Assembly (NCBI GenBank): GCA_052115395.1 | Contig: JBFRGO010000001.1 | Direction: 5' to 3' (one strand) | From: Noviluteimonas sp052115395 | GTDB taxonomy: Bacteria; Pseudomonadota; Gammaproteobacteria; Xanthomonadales; Xanthomonadaceae | DNA: 64,000 nt | In this document: positions 16,025-24,748 of the stretch, piece after piece | Layout of the letters: the number at the start of each line of letters is the position of its first letter | Position numbering within the stretch: position 1 is the stretch's first letter | Notes under the pieces: model-generated | What the model was told of the DNA's origin: nothing | Seen by the model: the letters and a program-made list of their open reading frames with translations, nothing else | Database searches by the model: none | Position numbers and translations under genes: made by a program

Positions 16025-17646
16025 GCGTTGAGGTGACCTCCCCTCTCGCACTTCGCGTGCTCGGGCCGGTGCGGCTCGAGCATGCCTCGGGCGCGTTCGA
16101 GCCGGGCGCGCGGCGCGAGCAGGCAGTCCTCGCGTTGCTTGCCGCCGAAGCGCGCCCGATGAGTCGCGCGCGCCTGTCTGCCCTGCTCTGGCCCGACGCC
16201 GACGAGGCGGACGCACGCGGGCGCATGCGGCGTTTGTTGCATGCGCTGTCGAGCCACGTGGGACACGACACGCTTGTCACCGATCGTCAAACCGTCGCGC
16301 TCGCCGACGACGCGCGCGCCGCCACCGACCTGGCTGCGCTGCGTCGCGCGCTTGCGGAAGGCTTGTACCGCGCGACCGAAGATCCGAGCGAGGAACGCCT
16401 GGCCGCCCTCGAACACGCGGCGCACCTGGCCGCCGCCGAGTTCGCGGAAGGTCTGGCGCTCGACGAATGCGACGAGTTGTCGGCGTGGCTGGAACGCCAG
16501 CGCGAATCGCTGCGCCAGGCACGCGCGCAGGCGCTGGCGCAGCTCGTTGCGCAGCTCGAAGGTACGCGGCAATACGAGCGCGCGCTCTACCATGCCCAGG
16601 ATCTGGTCGCGATCGATCCGCTGAACGAAGCGGCGCAGCGCCGGCTCATCCGCCTGTACGCCGAAGTCGGACAGCCACACGCAGCGCTGCAACAGTTCGA
16701 GCGCTGCCGGCAACTGCTGCACGACGAGCTCGGTGTCGCGCCGGAAGCGGCGACGCTTCAAGTCGTCGATGAAATCCGTGCGCGCGACGCCGGCTCGACG
16801 ATGCGTCTCGACAACACGCCAACGCCGGCGACCGTGCGGTTCACGCGCAGCGGCGATACGCATCTTGCCTATCAGGTCATCGGCGATGGCCCACGCGATG
16901 TGCTCTTCATCAGCGGCTTCGTCTCGAACCTGGAGCAGGCCTGGGAACCCGGCGGGCCCGCGGATTTCTTCCGCGAACTCGCGCGCGACTTTCGACTCAT
17001 CCTTTACGACCGGCGCGGTGTCGGTCTTTCGGACCGCACGGTCGATCCCTCCGATACGTCGGTGAGCAGCGCCGATGCGTTGTCGGTCCTCGACGCCGTT
17101 GGCAGCAAACGTGCGCTGGTGTTCGCCGTGTCGGAGGGCGGGCCGATCGCGATTCGCCTTGCAGTGGAGCATCACGAGCGCGTCGCGGGGCTCGCGCTTT
17201 GGGCAACGCTCGCGCGCGGCACCGCCACGCACGACTATCCGTGGGCGTTGACTGCGCAGCAATACGCGCGTTGGCTCGATGCACTGGTCGCGCAATGGGG
17301 GCGGCCGGCCGACATCGAGACCTTCGCGCCCGAATACGCAAACGATCCGCTGCTGCAGCGCTGGTGGGCGCGCATGCTGCGCCTGGGTTCCAGCCCGCGC
17401 TGCATGCGCGCGGTGCTGCGCACGCTCGCGCTGAGCGACGTGCGCGATTTACTGCCGCAGGTGCGCGTGCCGACGCTGGTGATGCATCGCACCGGCGACC
17501 GCGCCGTGCGCGTCGGCGCCGGCCGCCAGGTTGCGAACGCGATTCCCGGCGCGCAGTGGCTCGAACTGCCCGGGACCGCGCATTGGTGGTGGCTCGGCGA
17601 GACGGCGCCGATCCTCGACGCGATCAAACGTTTCATCGCTGCGTAA
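16021..17646 (+). CDS. BTAD/winged-helix regulator fused to an alpha/beta hydrolase
   Basis: The ATG at 16021 lies in the ATGA overlap with the upstream gene, giving 541 residues. Residues ~8-95 are a winged-helix (LRVLGPVRLEHASGAFEPGARREQAVLALL); ~100-260 are the bacterial transcriptional activation domain (helical, YAEVGQPHAALQQFERCRQLL). A linker leads to an alpha/beta hydrolase from ~285 (LILYDRRGVGLSDR; elbow FAVSEGG; likely Asp in RTGDRAV; His in GTAHWWW). A SARP-like activator whose C-terminal half is an apparently intact hydrolase suggests ligand sensing or turnover. It overlaps the convergent msrA by 14 bp. Confidence 0.86.
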   Translation: MSVEVTSPLALRVLGPVRLEHASGAFEPGARREQAVLALLAAEARPMSRARLSALLWPDADEADARGRMRRLLHALSSHVGHDTLVTDRQTVALADDARAATDLAALRRALAEGLYRATEDPSEERLAALEHAAHLAAAEFAEGLALDECDELSAWLERQRESLRQARAQALAQLVAQLEGTRQYERALYHAQDLVAIDPLNEAAQRRLIRLYAEVGQPHAALQQFERCRQLLHDELGVAPEAATLQVVDEIRARDAGSTMRLDNTPTPATVRFTRSGDTHLAYQVIGDGPRDVLFISGFVSNLEQAWEPGGPADFFRELARDFRLILYDRRGVGLSDRTVDPSDTSVSSADALSVLDAVGSKRALVFAVSEGGPIAIRLAVEHHERVAGLALWATLARGTATHDYPWALTAQQYARWLDALVAQWGRPADIETFAPEYANDPLLQRWWARMLRLGSSPRCMRAVLRTLALSDVRDLLPQVRVPTLVMHRTGDRAVRVGAGRQVANAIPGAQWLELPGTAHWWWLGETAPILDAIKRFIAA

Positions 17647-18361
17647 GCAGCACCGGCGTTGCGCGGTACAGCGCCGGGTAAGTCGCCTTCAACGCCGTCA
17701 GTTTCGGCGCATCCCAGTAGCGGATGTAGCCGGCCTGCGGATTCAGCGCCATGTAATCCTGGTGGTAGGCCTCCGCCGGATAGAAGGGCCGCGCCGGCTG
17801 CACCTGCGTGACGATGGGTGCGTGGAAGATGTTGGCCTTTTGAAGTTGCGCGATGTAGGCAGTGGTGTCCTGCAGTTGGGTGCGCGTCGTCGTGTAGATG
17901 GCGGACCGATATTGCGTGCCGTGGTCGGGGCCCTGGTAGTTGCGTTCGGTCGGGTCGTGCACGACGGAGAAGAACACCTGCATCAGCTGCGGGTAGGACA
18001 CCTGCGACGGGTCGTAGGTGACCTGCACCGCTTCGGCATGGCCCGTCAGGCCGGTCGAGACGATCGCGTAATGCGCCGACGCCGCGTCGCCGCCGATGTA
18101 GCCGGACACCGCGCGCTGCACGCCCTTGACGTGCTGGAACACGCCCTGCACGCCCCAGAAGCAACCGCCGGCGAAGACGACGGTTTCCGAACGCGCCATT
18201 GCGGAAGGCTTGGCGGCGGTTGTTTCGACGAACGCCGGCACCTGAATCGACTGGACCGCGGCCACCGCGGGATTCCGGATCGTCGACAGGCCGCCCAACA
18301 ACAATCCGACGACACCGAGCGCCACCGCGCCGGCCACGATTTTTTCTGTTGCAACGTGCAT
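17633..18361 (-). CDS. msrA: Envelope peptide-methionine (S)-S-oxide reductase MsrA
   Basis: The 242-residue protein has a hydrophobic N-terminal helix (residues ~8-26), so the enzyme is exported or membrane-anchored. The catalytic signature GGCFWGVQGVFQHVKGV and the downstream NYQGPDHGTQYRSAIY and YPAEAYHQDYM are canonical. The catalytic Cys is the only cysteine in the protein, so the usual C-terminal recycling cysteines are absent. It is 33 bp downstream of the dipZ-like gene, whose thioredoxin domain is the likely electron donor. It repairs oxidised methionine (S-epimer) in envelope proteins. Confidence 0.93.
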   Translation of the reverse strand: MHVATEKIVAGAVALGVVGLLLGGLSTIRNPAVAAVQSIQVPAFVETTAAKPSAMARSETVVFAGGCFWGVQGVFQHVKGVQRAVSGYIGGDAASAHYAIVSTGLTGHAEAVQVTYDPSQVSYPQLMQVFFSVVHDPTERNYQGPDHGTQYRSAIYTTTRTQLQDTTAYIAQLQKANIFHAPIVTQVQPARPFYPAEAYHQDYMALNPQAGYIRYWDAPKLTALKATYPALYRATPVLLTQR

Positions 18362-18394
18362 CGGAACTCCTTGCGCGACGGATGTCGCGACGCG

Positions 18395-20167
18395 TCAGCC
18401 GAAGGTGAAGGCGTAGGCGCGAACGCCGGGGTCGAGGAAGCGGATCTCGAAGGTGTGTTCGCGCACCGTCGTGCGTTGCCGCACCAACTGGTAGAGGCGA
18501 TGACCGTCGACCACGCCTGCGCCCGAGGCATCGATGTCGTCGCCGTGGTCGCCGCCGGGCGGCTTGCCGTCGATGCGCACCTGGAAACGCACCGGCTTGC
18601 CCTGATTGCCGGGCGCGAGCACCAGATGCAGGTCGCGTGCGTGGAAGCGATAGACGATGTCGCCGTTCGGCGATGCCAGGCGCGCATCTTCTTCGCCGAC
18701 GTTCCACTCGCCCTTCAAGGCCCAGTGGTTGAGCGACACGTCGGGGGTGGCGTCGTAACGCTTGACGCGGTCCTTCTCCACGCCGCCGACCGACACGAAA
18801 TTCTCCGCGCGCGCGTACCCGATGTAGGTTTCGGGCGACTTGAGCTGCGCCAGGTCGGCATCGGCCTCCACGCCCTTCGTCGGGGCTCGCTGCGCGACCA
18901 TCTCGGGCAGCGCGCGCTTCCCCGCTTCGCTCAACAGCGTGCGGATGATCTGCTCGGACTGCGCGTACTCGCCTTCGCCGAAGTGATGGGCGCGAACGCG
19001 TCCCTGCGCGTCGATGAAGTAATGCGCCGGCCAATACTGGTTGTCGAAGCCGCGCCAGATCGCATAGCCGTTGTCGACGGCGACCGGATAGGTAATGCCC
19101 AGATCCTTCACCGCCTTGCGCACGTTGCCGAGGTCGCGCTCGAAGGCGAACTCCGGCGCATGGACGCCGATCACCACCAGGCCGGCGTCGCGATACTTGT
19201 CGGCCCACGCGCGCACGTGCGGCAAGGTGCGCAGGCAATTGATGCAGGAGTACGTCCAGAAGTCGATCAACACCACTTTGCCGCGCAGCGATGCGGCGGT
19301 GAGCGGCGCGGAATTCAACCACGCCGTCGCGCCCTCCAGCGCAGGCAAGGTGCCTTCGACGGGCAAAGCCTGCGCCGCGCCCGATTTGGCGGCCATCATC
19401 ATCATGCTCGGGGCCGCTTCCGCGCGCGCCTGCGATGGGTGCAGGCGGTCGAGCAGGTGTTGCTCGATGCGCCCGGTGCTGGCGATGGAAAGCTTGGTGA
19501 GCAGGCCCGTGTCGGCGCCCGTCGCGATGGCGACCACCGCGACCAACATCGCCATGCCCAGCCCACGGCGCACCCATTCGCCGGCGCCCATGGAGCGCTT
19601 GAGCGCATCGAACACGCGCCCGCCGACGAGCAACGCGATCGCAAGCGAAGTCGCGGCGCCGAGGCCGTAGGCCAACAACAATCCGGTTGTGCCGACATTC
19701 GCGCCCTGCAACGCGGCGCCGGTGAGTACGAGTCCGAGGATCGGGCCCGCGCACGGTGCCCAAAGCAAACCGGTCGCGATACCGAGCAGCAGCGAAGCGC
19801 CGAAACCCGCACCGCCGCCGTGCCCGTTGGCCGCATCGACCGACGTGCTCAGCTTCCCGCCCAACCATTGGAAGGGCTTGCCGATTTGCAGCGCCAGGCT
19901 GGGCCACAGCAACGCCAGCGCGAAGGCCGCCATCAACACGAGTGCGATCCAACGCCCGACATGGTTGGCCTGCACCACCCACTCACTGCCGACCGCGGCG
20001 AACGTGGCGACGACGGCGAACGTCGCGGCCATACCGATCAGCAGCGGGAGCGCGCTGCGCGCGAAGGGTTGGTCGGACCGTGCGAAGACGAACGGAAGGA
20101 CCGGCAGGATGCACGGGCTGACGATCGTCAGCGCGCCGCCGAGATAAGCGAGGATGAGCAGAAGCAT
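18395..20167 (-). CDS. dipZ: DipZ-like CcdA-thioredoxin fusion (transmembrane thiol reductase)
   Basis: The 590-residue protein has an N-terminal CcdA-like membrane domain (residues ~1-240) bearing the redox cysteines of SPCILPVLP and WAPCAGPILG. A periplasmic TlpA/thioredoxin-like domain follows with the active site YSCINCLRT near residue 310, then a C-terminal beta-sandwich (~430-590) as in mycobacterial DipZ. It should move electrons from cytosolic thioredoxin to periplasmic targets. It lies between msrB and msrA on one strand, so the two methionine sulfoxide reductases are the probable clients. Confidence 0.9.
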   Translation of the reverse strand: MLLLILAYLGGALTIVSPCILPVLPFVFARSDQPFARSALPLLIGMAATFAVVATFAAVGSEWVVQANHVGRWIALVLMAAFALALLWPSLALQIGKPFQWLGGKLSTSVDAANGHGGGAGFGASLLLGIATGLLWAPCAGPILGLVLTGAALQGANVGTTGLLLAYGLGAATSLAIALLVGGRVFDALKRSMGAGEWVRRGLGMAMLVAVVAIATGADTGLLTKLSIASTGRIEQHLLDRLHPSQARAEAAPSMMMMAAKSGAAQALPVEGTLPALEGATAWLNSAPLTAASLRGKVVLIDFWTYSCINCLRTLPHVRAWADKYRDAGLVVIGVHAPEFAFERDLGNVRKAVKDLGITYPVAVDNGYAIWRGFDNQYWPAHYFIDAQGRVRAHHFGEGEYAQSEQIIRTLLSEAGKRALPEMVAQRAPTKGVEADADLAQLKSPETYIGYARAENFVSVGGVEKDRVKRYDATPDVSLNHWALKGEWNVGEEDARLASPNGDIVYRFHARDLHLVLAPGNQGKPVRFQVRIDGKPPGGDHGDDIDASGAGVVDGHRLYQLVRQRTTVREHTFEIRFLDPGVRAYAFTFG

Positions 20168-20191
20168 TCGGAAATCCTGTGAGGAAGGCGG

Positions 20192-20698
20192 TCAGCCCGC
20201 CATGAACGTCAACGCCACGCCGTTCATGCAGTAACGCAAGCAGGTGGGTTTCGGACCGTCGTCGAAAACGTGGCCCAGGTGGCCGCCGCAGCGCCGGCAA
20301 TGCACCTCGGTGCGCGGAATGCCGAGCAGGGTGTCCACGTCCTCGCCGACCGCGTTGGCCAGCGGTTGCCAGAAACTCGGCCAGCCCGTGCCGCTGTCGA
20401 ACTTGGTGGCCGAGGAGAACAACGGCAAGGCACAGCCCGCGCAGGCAAACGTGCCTTTGCGATGCTCGTCGTTCAGCGGACTCGAAAACGGCCGCTCGGT
20501 CGCCGCCTCCCGGAGCACCGCGTATTGGGCAGCCGTCAGGCGCTGATGCCACTGCGCGTCGCTGAGCATGATTTCGAATCGCTTGCGACCGGCCGCAGCC
20601 GCAGGACGCTGCGCATCGCAGGCCCCCAGCCCGAGCACACATCCGGCCAGCGCCAGGCCGCCGGCGACCATCACTTTCCGTCGGGAGAATTTGTTCAT
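20192..20698 (-). CDS. msrB: Exported peptide-methionine (R)-S-oxide reductase MsrB
   Basis: The 168-residue protein begins with a twin-arginine-like signal (FSRRKVMVAGG) and a lipobox-like LGAC, so it is probably exported folded and possibly lipidated. MsrB features are present: Zn-binding CAGC and CRRCGGH pairs, SGTGWPSFW, and the catalytic RYCMNGVALTF. The residue four before the catalytic Cys is also Cys (TCLRYC), where Gly is usual; it may resolve the sulfenic acid. It is first in the msrB-dipZ-msrA operon, 24 bp before dipZ. Confidence 0.93.
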   Translation of the reverse strand: MNKFSRRKVMVAGGLALAGCVLGLGACDAQRPAAAAGRKRFEIMLSDAQWHQRLTAAQYAVLREAATERPFSSPLNDEHRKGTFACAGCALPLFSSATKFDSGTGWPSFWQPLANAVGEDVDTLLGIPRTEVHCRRCGGHLGHVFDDGPKPTCLRYCMNGVALTFMAG

Positions 20699-20824
20699 GC
20701 ATCCAGATACGGATGCCGACGCCCGGCGGATTCAGCGTCGGTCACTCGGGCTGCTTCCGCCAGACTGTCGGGTGGGCGACACCGTTTTTGATCTACGTCA
20801 ACTTCCGCCGAACTGGGCCGGCGC

Positions 20825-22150
20825 ATGGTGGGTCGAATGCGAATCGATGCACGCGGCCATGTCGTTGCTCACCATCGCCGCGGGATCGCGCTGCGGTTCG
20901 CCCGGTTTCGCGCCGATGGACTCGGAGCGTTTGCGGCATTCCTCGCAGTGCTCGGCCCAGGGTTGCTGGCCGGCCTGTCGGACGACGATCCGGCCGGAAT
21001 CACCACATACTCCCTGCTTGGCACCGACCACGGCTATCGGTTGCTGTGGATCATCCCCGCATCGACCGTACTGCTCGTCCAGTTTCACCAGATGGCGATG
21101 CGAATTGGAGCGGCAACGGGCAAAGGATTCGTCGGCGTCATTCGCGATCGTTGGGGACACAGATGGGCTTACGCCGCAGTGGCTGGGCTGGTGTTCGCGA
21201 ACTTCGGGACCATTTGCGCGGAGTACGCAGGCATATCCGCCGCATGTTCTCTCGTCGGAATCCCGACGTGGATCAGTGCGCCCGGCTCCGCGATTCTGAT
21301 ATCGCTCGTCGTCGTGCTGGGGTCATTCCATCACGTCGAGCGCGTGCTCTTGGTCGTGTCAGCCACATTGGGCCTCTACCTGATCGATGGAATTCTTGCA
21401 CGACCGGATTGGCCGCAGGTGTTCCACTACGCAATCGTGCCGCACATGCCCGTCGACGCCGTCGGCTGGATTGCTGTCGCCGCAACGCTGGGCACCACAC
21501 TCGCACCCTGGGGCCTTGCGTTCATTCAGTCGTACGCCGTAGACAAGAAGATCACGCTCGCCGAGTTGCGTTGGGAGCGATACGACGTCGTCATCGGTTC
21601 ACTGCTCACGGGCATCATCGGGCTGGCCATCGCAGTCGCATGCGCCTCCACGCTGCACCGCGCGGGCGTGCACATCAACGATGCGCGCGATGCCGCCGCT
21701 GCTCTGCGGCCGCTGGCCGGTTCTTTCGCGACCGTGCTCTTCGGGGTCGGATTGTTGGGCGCGGCACTCCTGGCAGCGGCAATCGTCCCGCTGGCAACCG
21801 CGTATTCAATTGCCGAGGGTGTTGGGTCCCCGGCATCGCTGGATCTTGACACGCGACACTTCCGGATCTTCTACGCCGCTTTCGTGATACTGACTGCGGC
21901 GGCGGCAAGCATCGTTTCGCTGCCCGATTTGCCGCTCATCCCACTCATTTACACCAGCCAAGTCGTGAATGCCGTGATGCTGCCGCTGCACGTCATCGCC
22001 CTTCAATTGCTGGCGCGCGACCCGATCCTCATGGGCGATGCCCGATCCGGAACCGGCTCGGTACTCGCGGGTTGGACAAGCATCGGACTCATTGTCGGAT
22101 GCATCATTGCACTTGCATGGAGTTGGGGACGAACGGCACCGCCCGGATAG
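20825..22150 (+). CDS. NRAMP-family divalent cation transporter, atypical metal site
   Basis: The 441-residue membrane protein has about 11 hydrophobic helices. The TM1 region reads LGPGLLAGLSDDDPAGITTYSLLG; canonical NRAMP has DPGN there, so the metal-binding Asn is replaced. The TM6 region reads GTTLAPWGLAFIQS in place of the usual MPH-containing segment, so the soft-metal Met ligand is missing. The family is clear but selectivity is probably not Mn/Fe; Mg-transporting NRMT-like relatives are one option. GC content is visibly lower than the neighbours. It is followed 26 bp later by a channel gene on the same strand. Confidence 0.8.
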   Translation: MVGRMRIDARGHVVAHHRRGIALRFARFRADGLGAFAAFLAVLGPGLLAGLSDDDPAGITTYSLLGTDHGYRLLWIIPASTVLLVQFHQMAMRIGAATGKGFVGVIRDRWGHRWAYAAVAGLVFANFGTICAEYAGISAACSLVGIPTWISAPGSAILISLVVVLGSFHHVERVLLVVSATLGLYLIDGILARPDWPQVFHYAIVPHMPVDAVGWIAVAATLGTTLAPWGLAFIQSYAVDKKITLAELRWERYDVVIGSLLTGIIGLAIAVACASTLHRAGVHINDARDAAAALRPLAGSFATVLFGVGLLGAALLAAAIVPLATAYSIAEGVGSPASLDLDTRHFRIFYAAFVILTAAAASIVSLPDLPLIPLIYTSQVVNAVMLPLHVIALQLLARDPILMGDARSGTGSVLAGWTSIGLIVGCIIALAWSWGRTAPPG

Positions 22151-22176
22151 ACCAGGAACGATTTTGGAGAGCAGCC

Positions 22177-22623
22177 ATGGCGCCCACCTTGCACGTCAAT
22201 CTGTTCGTCGTGCTGGTCACCGTACTCGCGGTCGGCATGACCGTGGGATTGCATTACGAGGGACTCAATTGGCTCGCGCGACGCCTGACAAGACAAGGGC
22301 AGGCGCGACGTCGTCGCGTCCTCTACGGAGTTATCGGTGCGTTGCTGTTGCACATCGCAGAGATCTGGATATTCGGGGGTGCGTATTGGATCTGCCTCGG
22401 TCTTCCAGGCGCCGGCGGCGTCACGGGCGCCAAAGGCACCGGATTTCTCGATACCGTCTACCTGTCGGCAATGACGTTCTCGACCGTTGGATTCGGAGAC
22501 GTCTCGCCCTACGGGGCCATTCGCTTCATCGCCGGCACCGAAGCCGTCCTCGGGTTATTCCTGATCGCTTGGTCGGCGACCTTCACGTACTACGAAATGG
22601 CGCAAAACTGGAGGGCGCAATGA
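22177..22623 (+). CDS. Two-transmembrane ion channel (potassium-channel pore)
   Basis: The ATG at 22177 has GGAGAG upstream and gives 148 residues. Helices lie near residues 7-28 and 52-75, then a pore loop TFSTVGFGDVSP (K+ selectivity filter TVGFGD) and a final helix IAGTEAVLGLFLIAWSATFTYY. No RCK or cyclic-nucleotide domain is attached. As a minimal Ion_trans_2 protein it would form a tetrameric K+ channel. It probably shares a transcript with the NRAMP-like gene, pairing cation uptake with K+ flux (inference). Confidence 0.85.
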   Translation: MAPTLHVNLFVVLVTVLAVGMTVGLHYEGLNWLARRLTRQGQARRRRVLYGVIGALLLHIAEIWIFGGAYWICLGLPGAGGVTGAKGTGFLDTVYLSAMTFSTVGFGDVSPYGAIRFIAGTEAVLGLFLIAWSATFTYYEMAQNWRAQ

Positions 22624-22648
22624 AGACTCGCGCTCTGGGCCCGGTCCG

Positions 22649-24184
22649 CTACGGCGAGATGCCGCGGGCAACTTCCATCCGAACCCGGTTCAGCTCCGCA
22701 TCCTGCCCTTCGACGATGTCCTGCGGGGTTGTCGTCACTTCGATATCGGGCTCAAGGCCCGCGTCCGGCGCGCCTTCCACGAATCGTGCGATGAGCGGAA
22801 GATCAAGCTCGATCTTCGAATTCGGCAAGCGAAGGAAGAAAAAAGCACCGCCGTTGATACCGCGCTGGTTTCCGCCGGTCGTTCGCCCGACAAGCGTCGC
22901 GAGGCGGGTCCGCTTGAGCACCTCGGCAAACTGGAACGTTGCGGAGCTGTTGTCTGGCCCGACCAGGACGAAAACGCGGCCGGCATAGCGTGGAGAAGCC
23001 GGCTCGATCCGCCGGACTCCCGTGTTGCCATGATCGTCGAGCAACACAAAGAAGCGATCGTCTCGGCGCACCGCATCGCTCCCCCAGTCCCGGAAGGCGG
23101 GATCCCACGTATCGAGCACGGGCAGGAGCGCATCGGGAACCTTGCGGTATCGCACCAGTCGAGGCGGCTCCTGCAGCGTCATCGGTGACGAGATCAGATG
23201 CGGAAGTATCTGGTCTCCGACATCCAGCCCACCCTCGTTCCCACGCAGGTCGATCACCAGGACGTTGGTTCCGCGCCGCGCCAACTCGGCGAAACTCTCG
23301 TCGATGAACGCACGCCAATCCCATTTGTCGTCGTACAAGGCCCATGTGGGCATGCGCAAGACCGCCAGCTCGGCGTCTGTCGTGTCGAGCGACCACCCCG
23401 CATGCGCATCGTTCTCGCGACGTTGGGCCAGACGCTTGGCGTATGTCAGCGTCTCCACTTCCATTGTTCTCCGCTCACCGCGCGGCGTGCGCATGGTCAG
23501 CGTTCGTTTCCCGCCAGTCGCCGGGAAGTACAGGGACAGGTAGATATCGAACGTTTCGTAACGCTCCCTGCCCTGCACTTCCAGTATCGCCAGGCGTTTG
23601 CCGTCGTTGGCCCCGTCCGCGCGTGCAATGCGCAGGAGTTTCGCCAGCACCCTGGATACGGGAACGCCATCGATCGCCAATACTTCCGATCCGCGTGGAA
23701 CCACCTGATTCCGACTCAGGTCCCGTGTCACATACATGCGACGTCCTACCCAGCGGAACTCGAAGGGCACGCGATCATCCCCTTCAAGCAATGCGTGCTG
23801 GATGGATTCGGGCTGATTGGTGGGGTTGAGATAGGTATGCCCGCACCGAATTGTCGCGGCGAACTCGGAGAATGCGATGAAGGCCTGGCGCAAATCACCC
23901 GCCCGATCCAGCGCCCGATGGAGATCGCGCACCCGGGAATCGAACTGCGCCGGCGTGTTGTACCGATACAGACCCGGATGAAGCCGCTTGTAGGCAGCAA
24001 CGAGCACGTCGGCATCCGACTGCAGCGCCGCGCGATCCACCTTCGGCGCAGAACCAGATTCGGCCGCCCAACCGGTCCGGGGGATAGCGCCGAGCAGCGC
24101 GGCCCCGATGGCGACGGAAAAGACGAGCCGCGCAAACCCCGCTGCCTTCCTGTTACGGGAGGTCCCTACCATCGAGACATGCAC
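22649..24184 (-). CDS. Secreted S41-family serine peptidase
   Basis: The 511-residue protein starts at a GTG at 24184 preceded by GAGG with a 6-base spacer; an ATG at 24172 is less well placed. A signal peptide covers residues ~1-40. The C-terminal half has the C-terminal-processing-peptidase/tricorn-like fold with NVLVIDLRGNEGG and the nucleophile region VLVGPDNSSATFQFAE, then VGRTTGGNQ. A clear PDZ domain is not obvious. It begins 18 bp after the lipocalin stop, so read-through from that operon is possible although its GC is lower. Substrate unknown. Confidence 0.83.
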   Translation of the reverse strand: MHVSMVGTSRNRKAAGFARLVFSVAIGAALLGAIPRTGWAAESGSAPKVDRAALQSDADVLVAAYKRLHPGLYRYNTPAQFDSRVRDLHRALDRAGDLRQAFIAFSEFAATIRCGHTYLNPTNQPESIQHALLEGDDRVPFEFRWVGRRMYVTRDLSRNQVVPRGSEVLAIDGVPVSRVLAKLLRIARADGANDGKRLAILEVQGRERYETFDIYLSLYFPATGGKRTLTMRTPRGERRTMEVETLTYAKRLAQRRENDAHAGWSLDTTDAELAVLRMPTWALYDDKWDWRAFIDESFAELARRGTNVLVIDLRGNEGGLDVGDQILPHLISSPMTLQEPPRLVRYRKVPDALLPVLDTWDPAFRDWGSDAVRRDDRFFVLLDDHGNTGVRRIEPASPRYAGRVFVLVGPDNSSATFQFAEVLKRTRLATLVGRTTGGNQRGINGGAFFFLRLPNSKIELDLPLIARFVEGAPDAGLEPDIEVTTTPQDIVEGQDAELNRVRMEVARGISP

Positions 24185-24202
24185 ACATCACCTCGCTTCA
24201 TT

Positions 24203-24748
24203 TCAGGGGTGTCCTGCAGTCCCCGATCCCGCCGACTGGGGCACCATCCGCACCTTTGAAACGTCGTATCCGAGCGTTGCAATGCGCACCAGGCTGGCGC
24301 GCAATTCGGCGTCGGGCAACCGCGGCGTGCGCGCCATGAGCCAGACGTAGTCGCGCTTGCTCCTGCCAACGATGGTGCGCGAGTAGTCCGGTGCGAGGTC
24401 CACGATCACGTACTCCGCCTGGATGGGCCACGTGAACTGCATGCCCCACACGGCATTGTGGGTGCCGGGGACAACCGTGCCCACCGGCTCCATTACTTCC
24501 AGCGGTGCGGCGAAACTCCCCTTGCGGAACCGAAACGTCGTGCGGATGCGACCGGCGTCGTCGAGCCGATACGACTCGACCGCATCGAAGGCGTCGCGCT
24601 CGGGACGCGAAGGAATGTGGGCGATGACGTACCAATCGCCCATGAAACGTTCCAGGTCGACGTCCGCCACGGGCTTGATGGTCGGGCGGCCCACTGCGCA
24701 GGCAGCGACGGTGGCTGCCAGGGCGGCGAGTGCGAGCCGGGTCTTCAT
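24203..24748 (-). CDS. Lipocalin-family lipoprotein (Blc-like)
   Basis: The 181-residue product has a signal peptide and lipobox-like VAAC near residue 17, so it is probably anchored to the outer membrane. The lipocalin signature VDLERFMGDWYVIAHIPSRPE (G-x-W) is followed by a beta-barrel pattern and YVWLMARTP, as in bacterial Blc, which binds fatty acids and lysophospholipids. A GGAGG site precedes the ATG and the start overlaps the preceding methyltransferase stop by ATGA. Position in the lipid-modification operon suggests it carries or salvages modified lipids. Confidence 0.88.
   Translation of the reverse strand: MKTRLALAALAATVAACAVGRPTIKPVADVDLERFMGDWYVIAHIPSRPERDAFDAVESYRLDDAGRIRTTFRFRKGSFAAPLEVMEPVGTVVPGTHNAVWGMQFTWPIQAEYVIVDLAPDYSRTIVGRSKRDYVWLMARTPRLPDAELRASLVRIATLGYDVSKVRMVPQSAGSGTAGHP

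Noticed and set aside
20698..20716. TGCATCC-like sequence at the start of msrB resembling the ECF motif
   Set aside because: It is on the opposite strand to msrB, continues differently (AGAT) and has no GTGCGTA at the right spacing.
20765..20785. Short stem GGTG/CACC followed by five Ts, terminator-like on the plus strand
   Set aside because: The stem is only 4-5 bp and no plus-strand gene ends upstream; it lies before the NRAMP gene.
24166..24180. Mini-frame ATG TCT CGA TGG TAG overlapping the S41 peptidase start
   Set aside because: Only four sense codons, and the GTG at 24184 has better ribosome-site spacing; likely chance.
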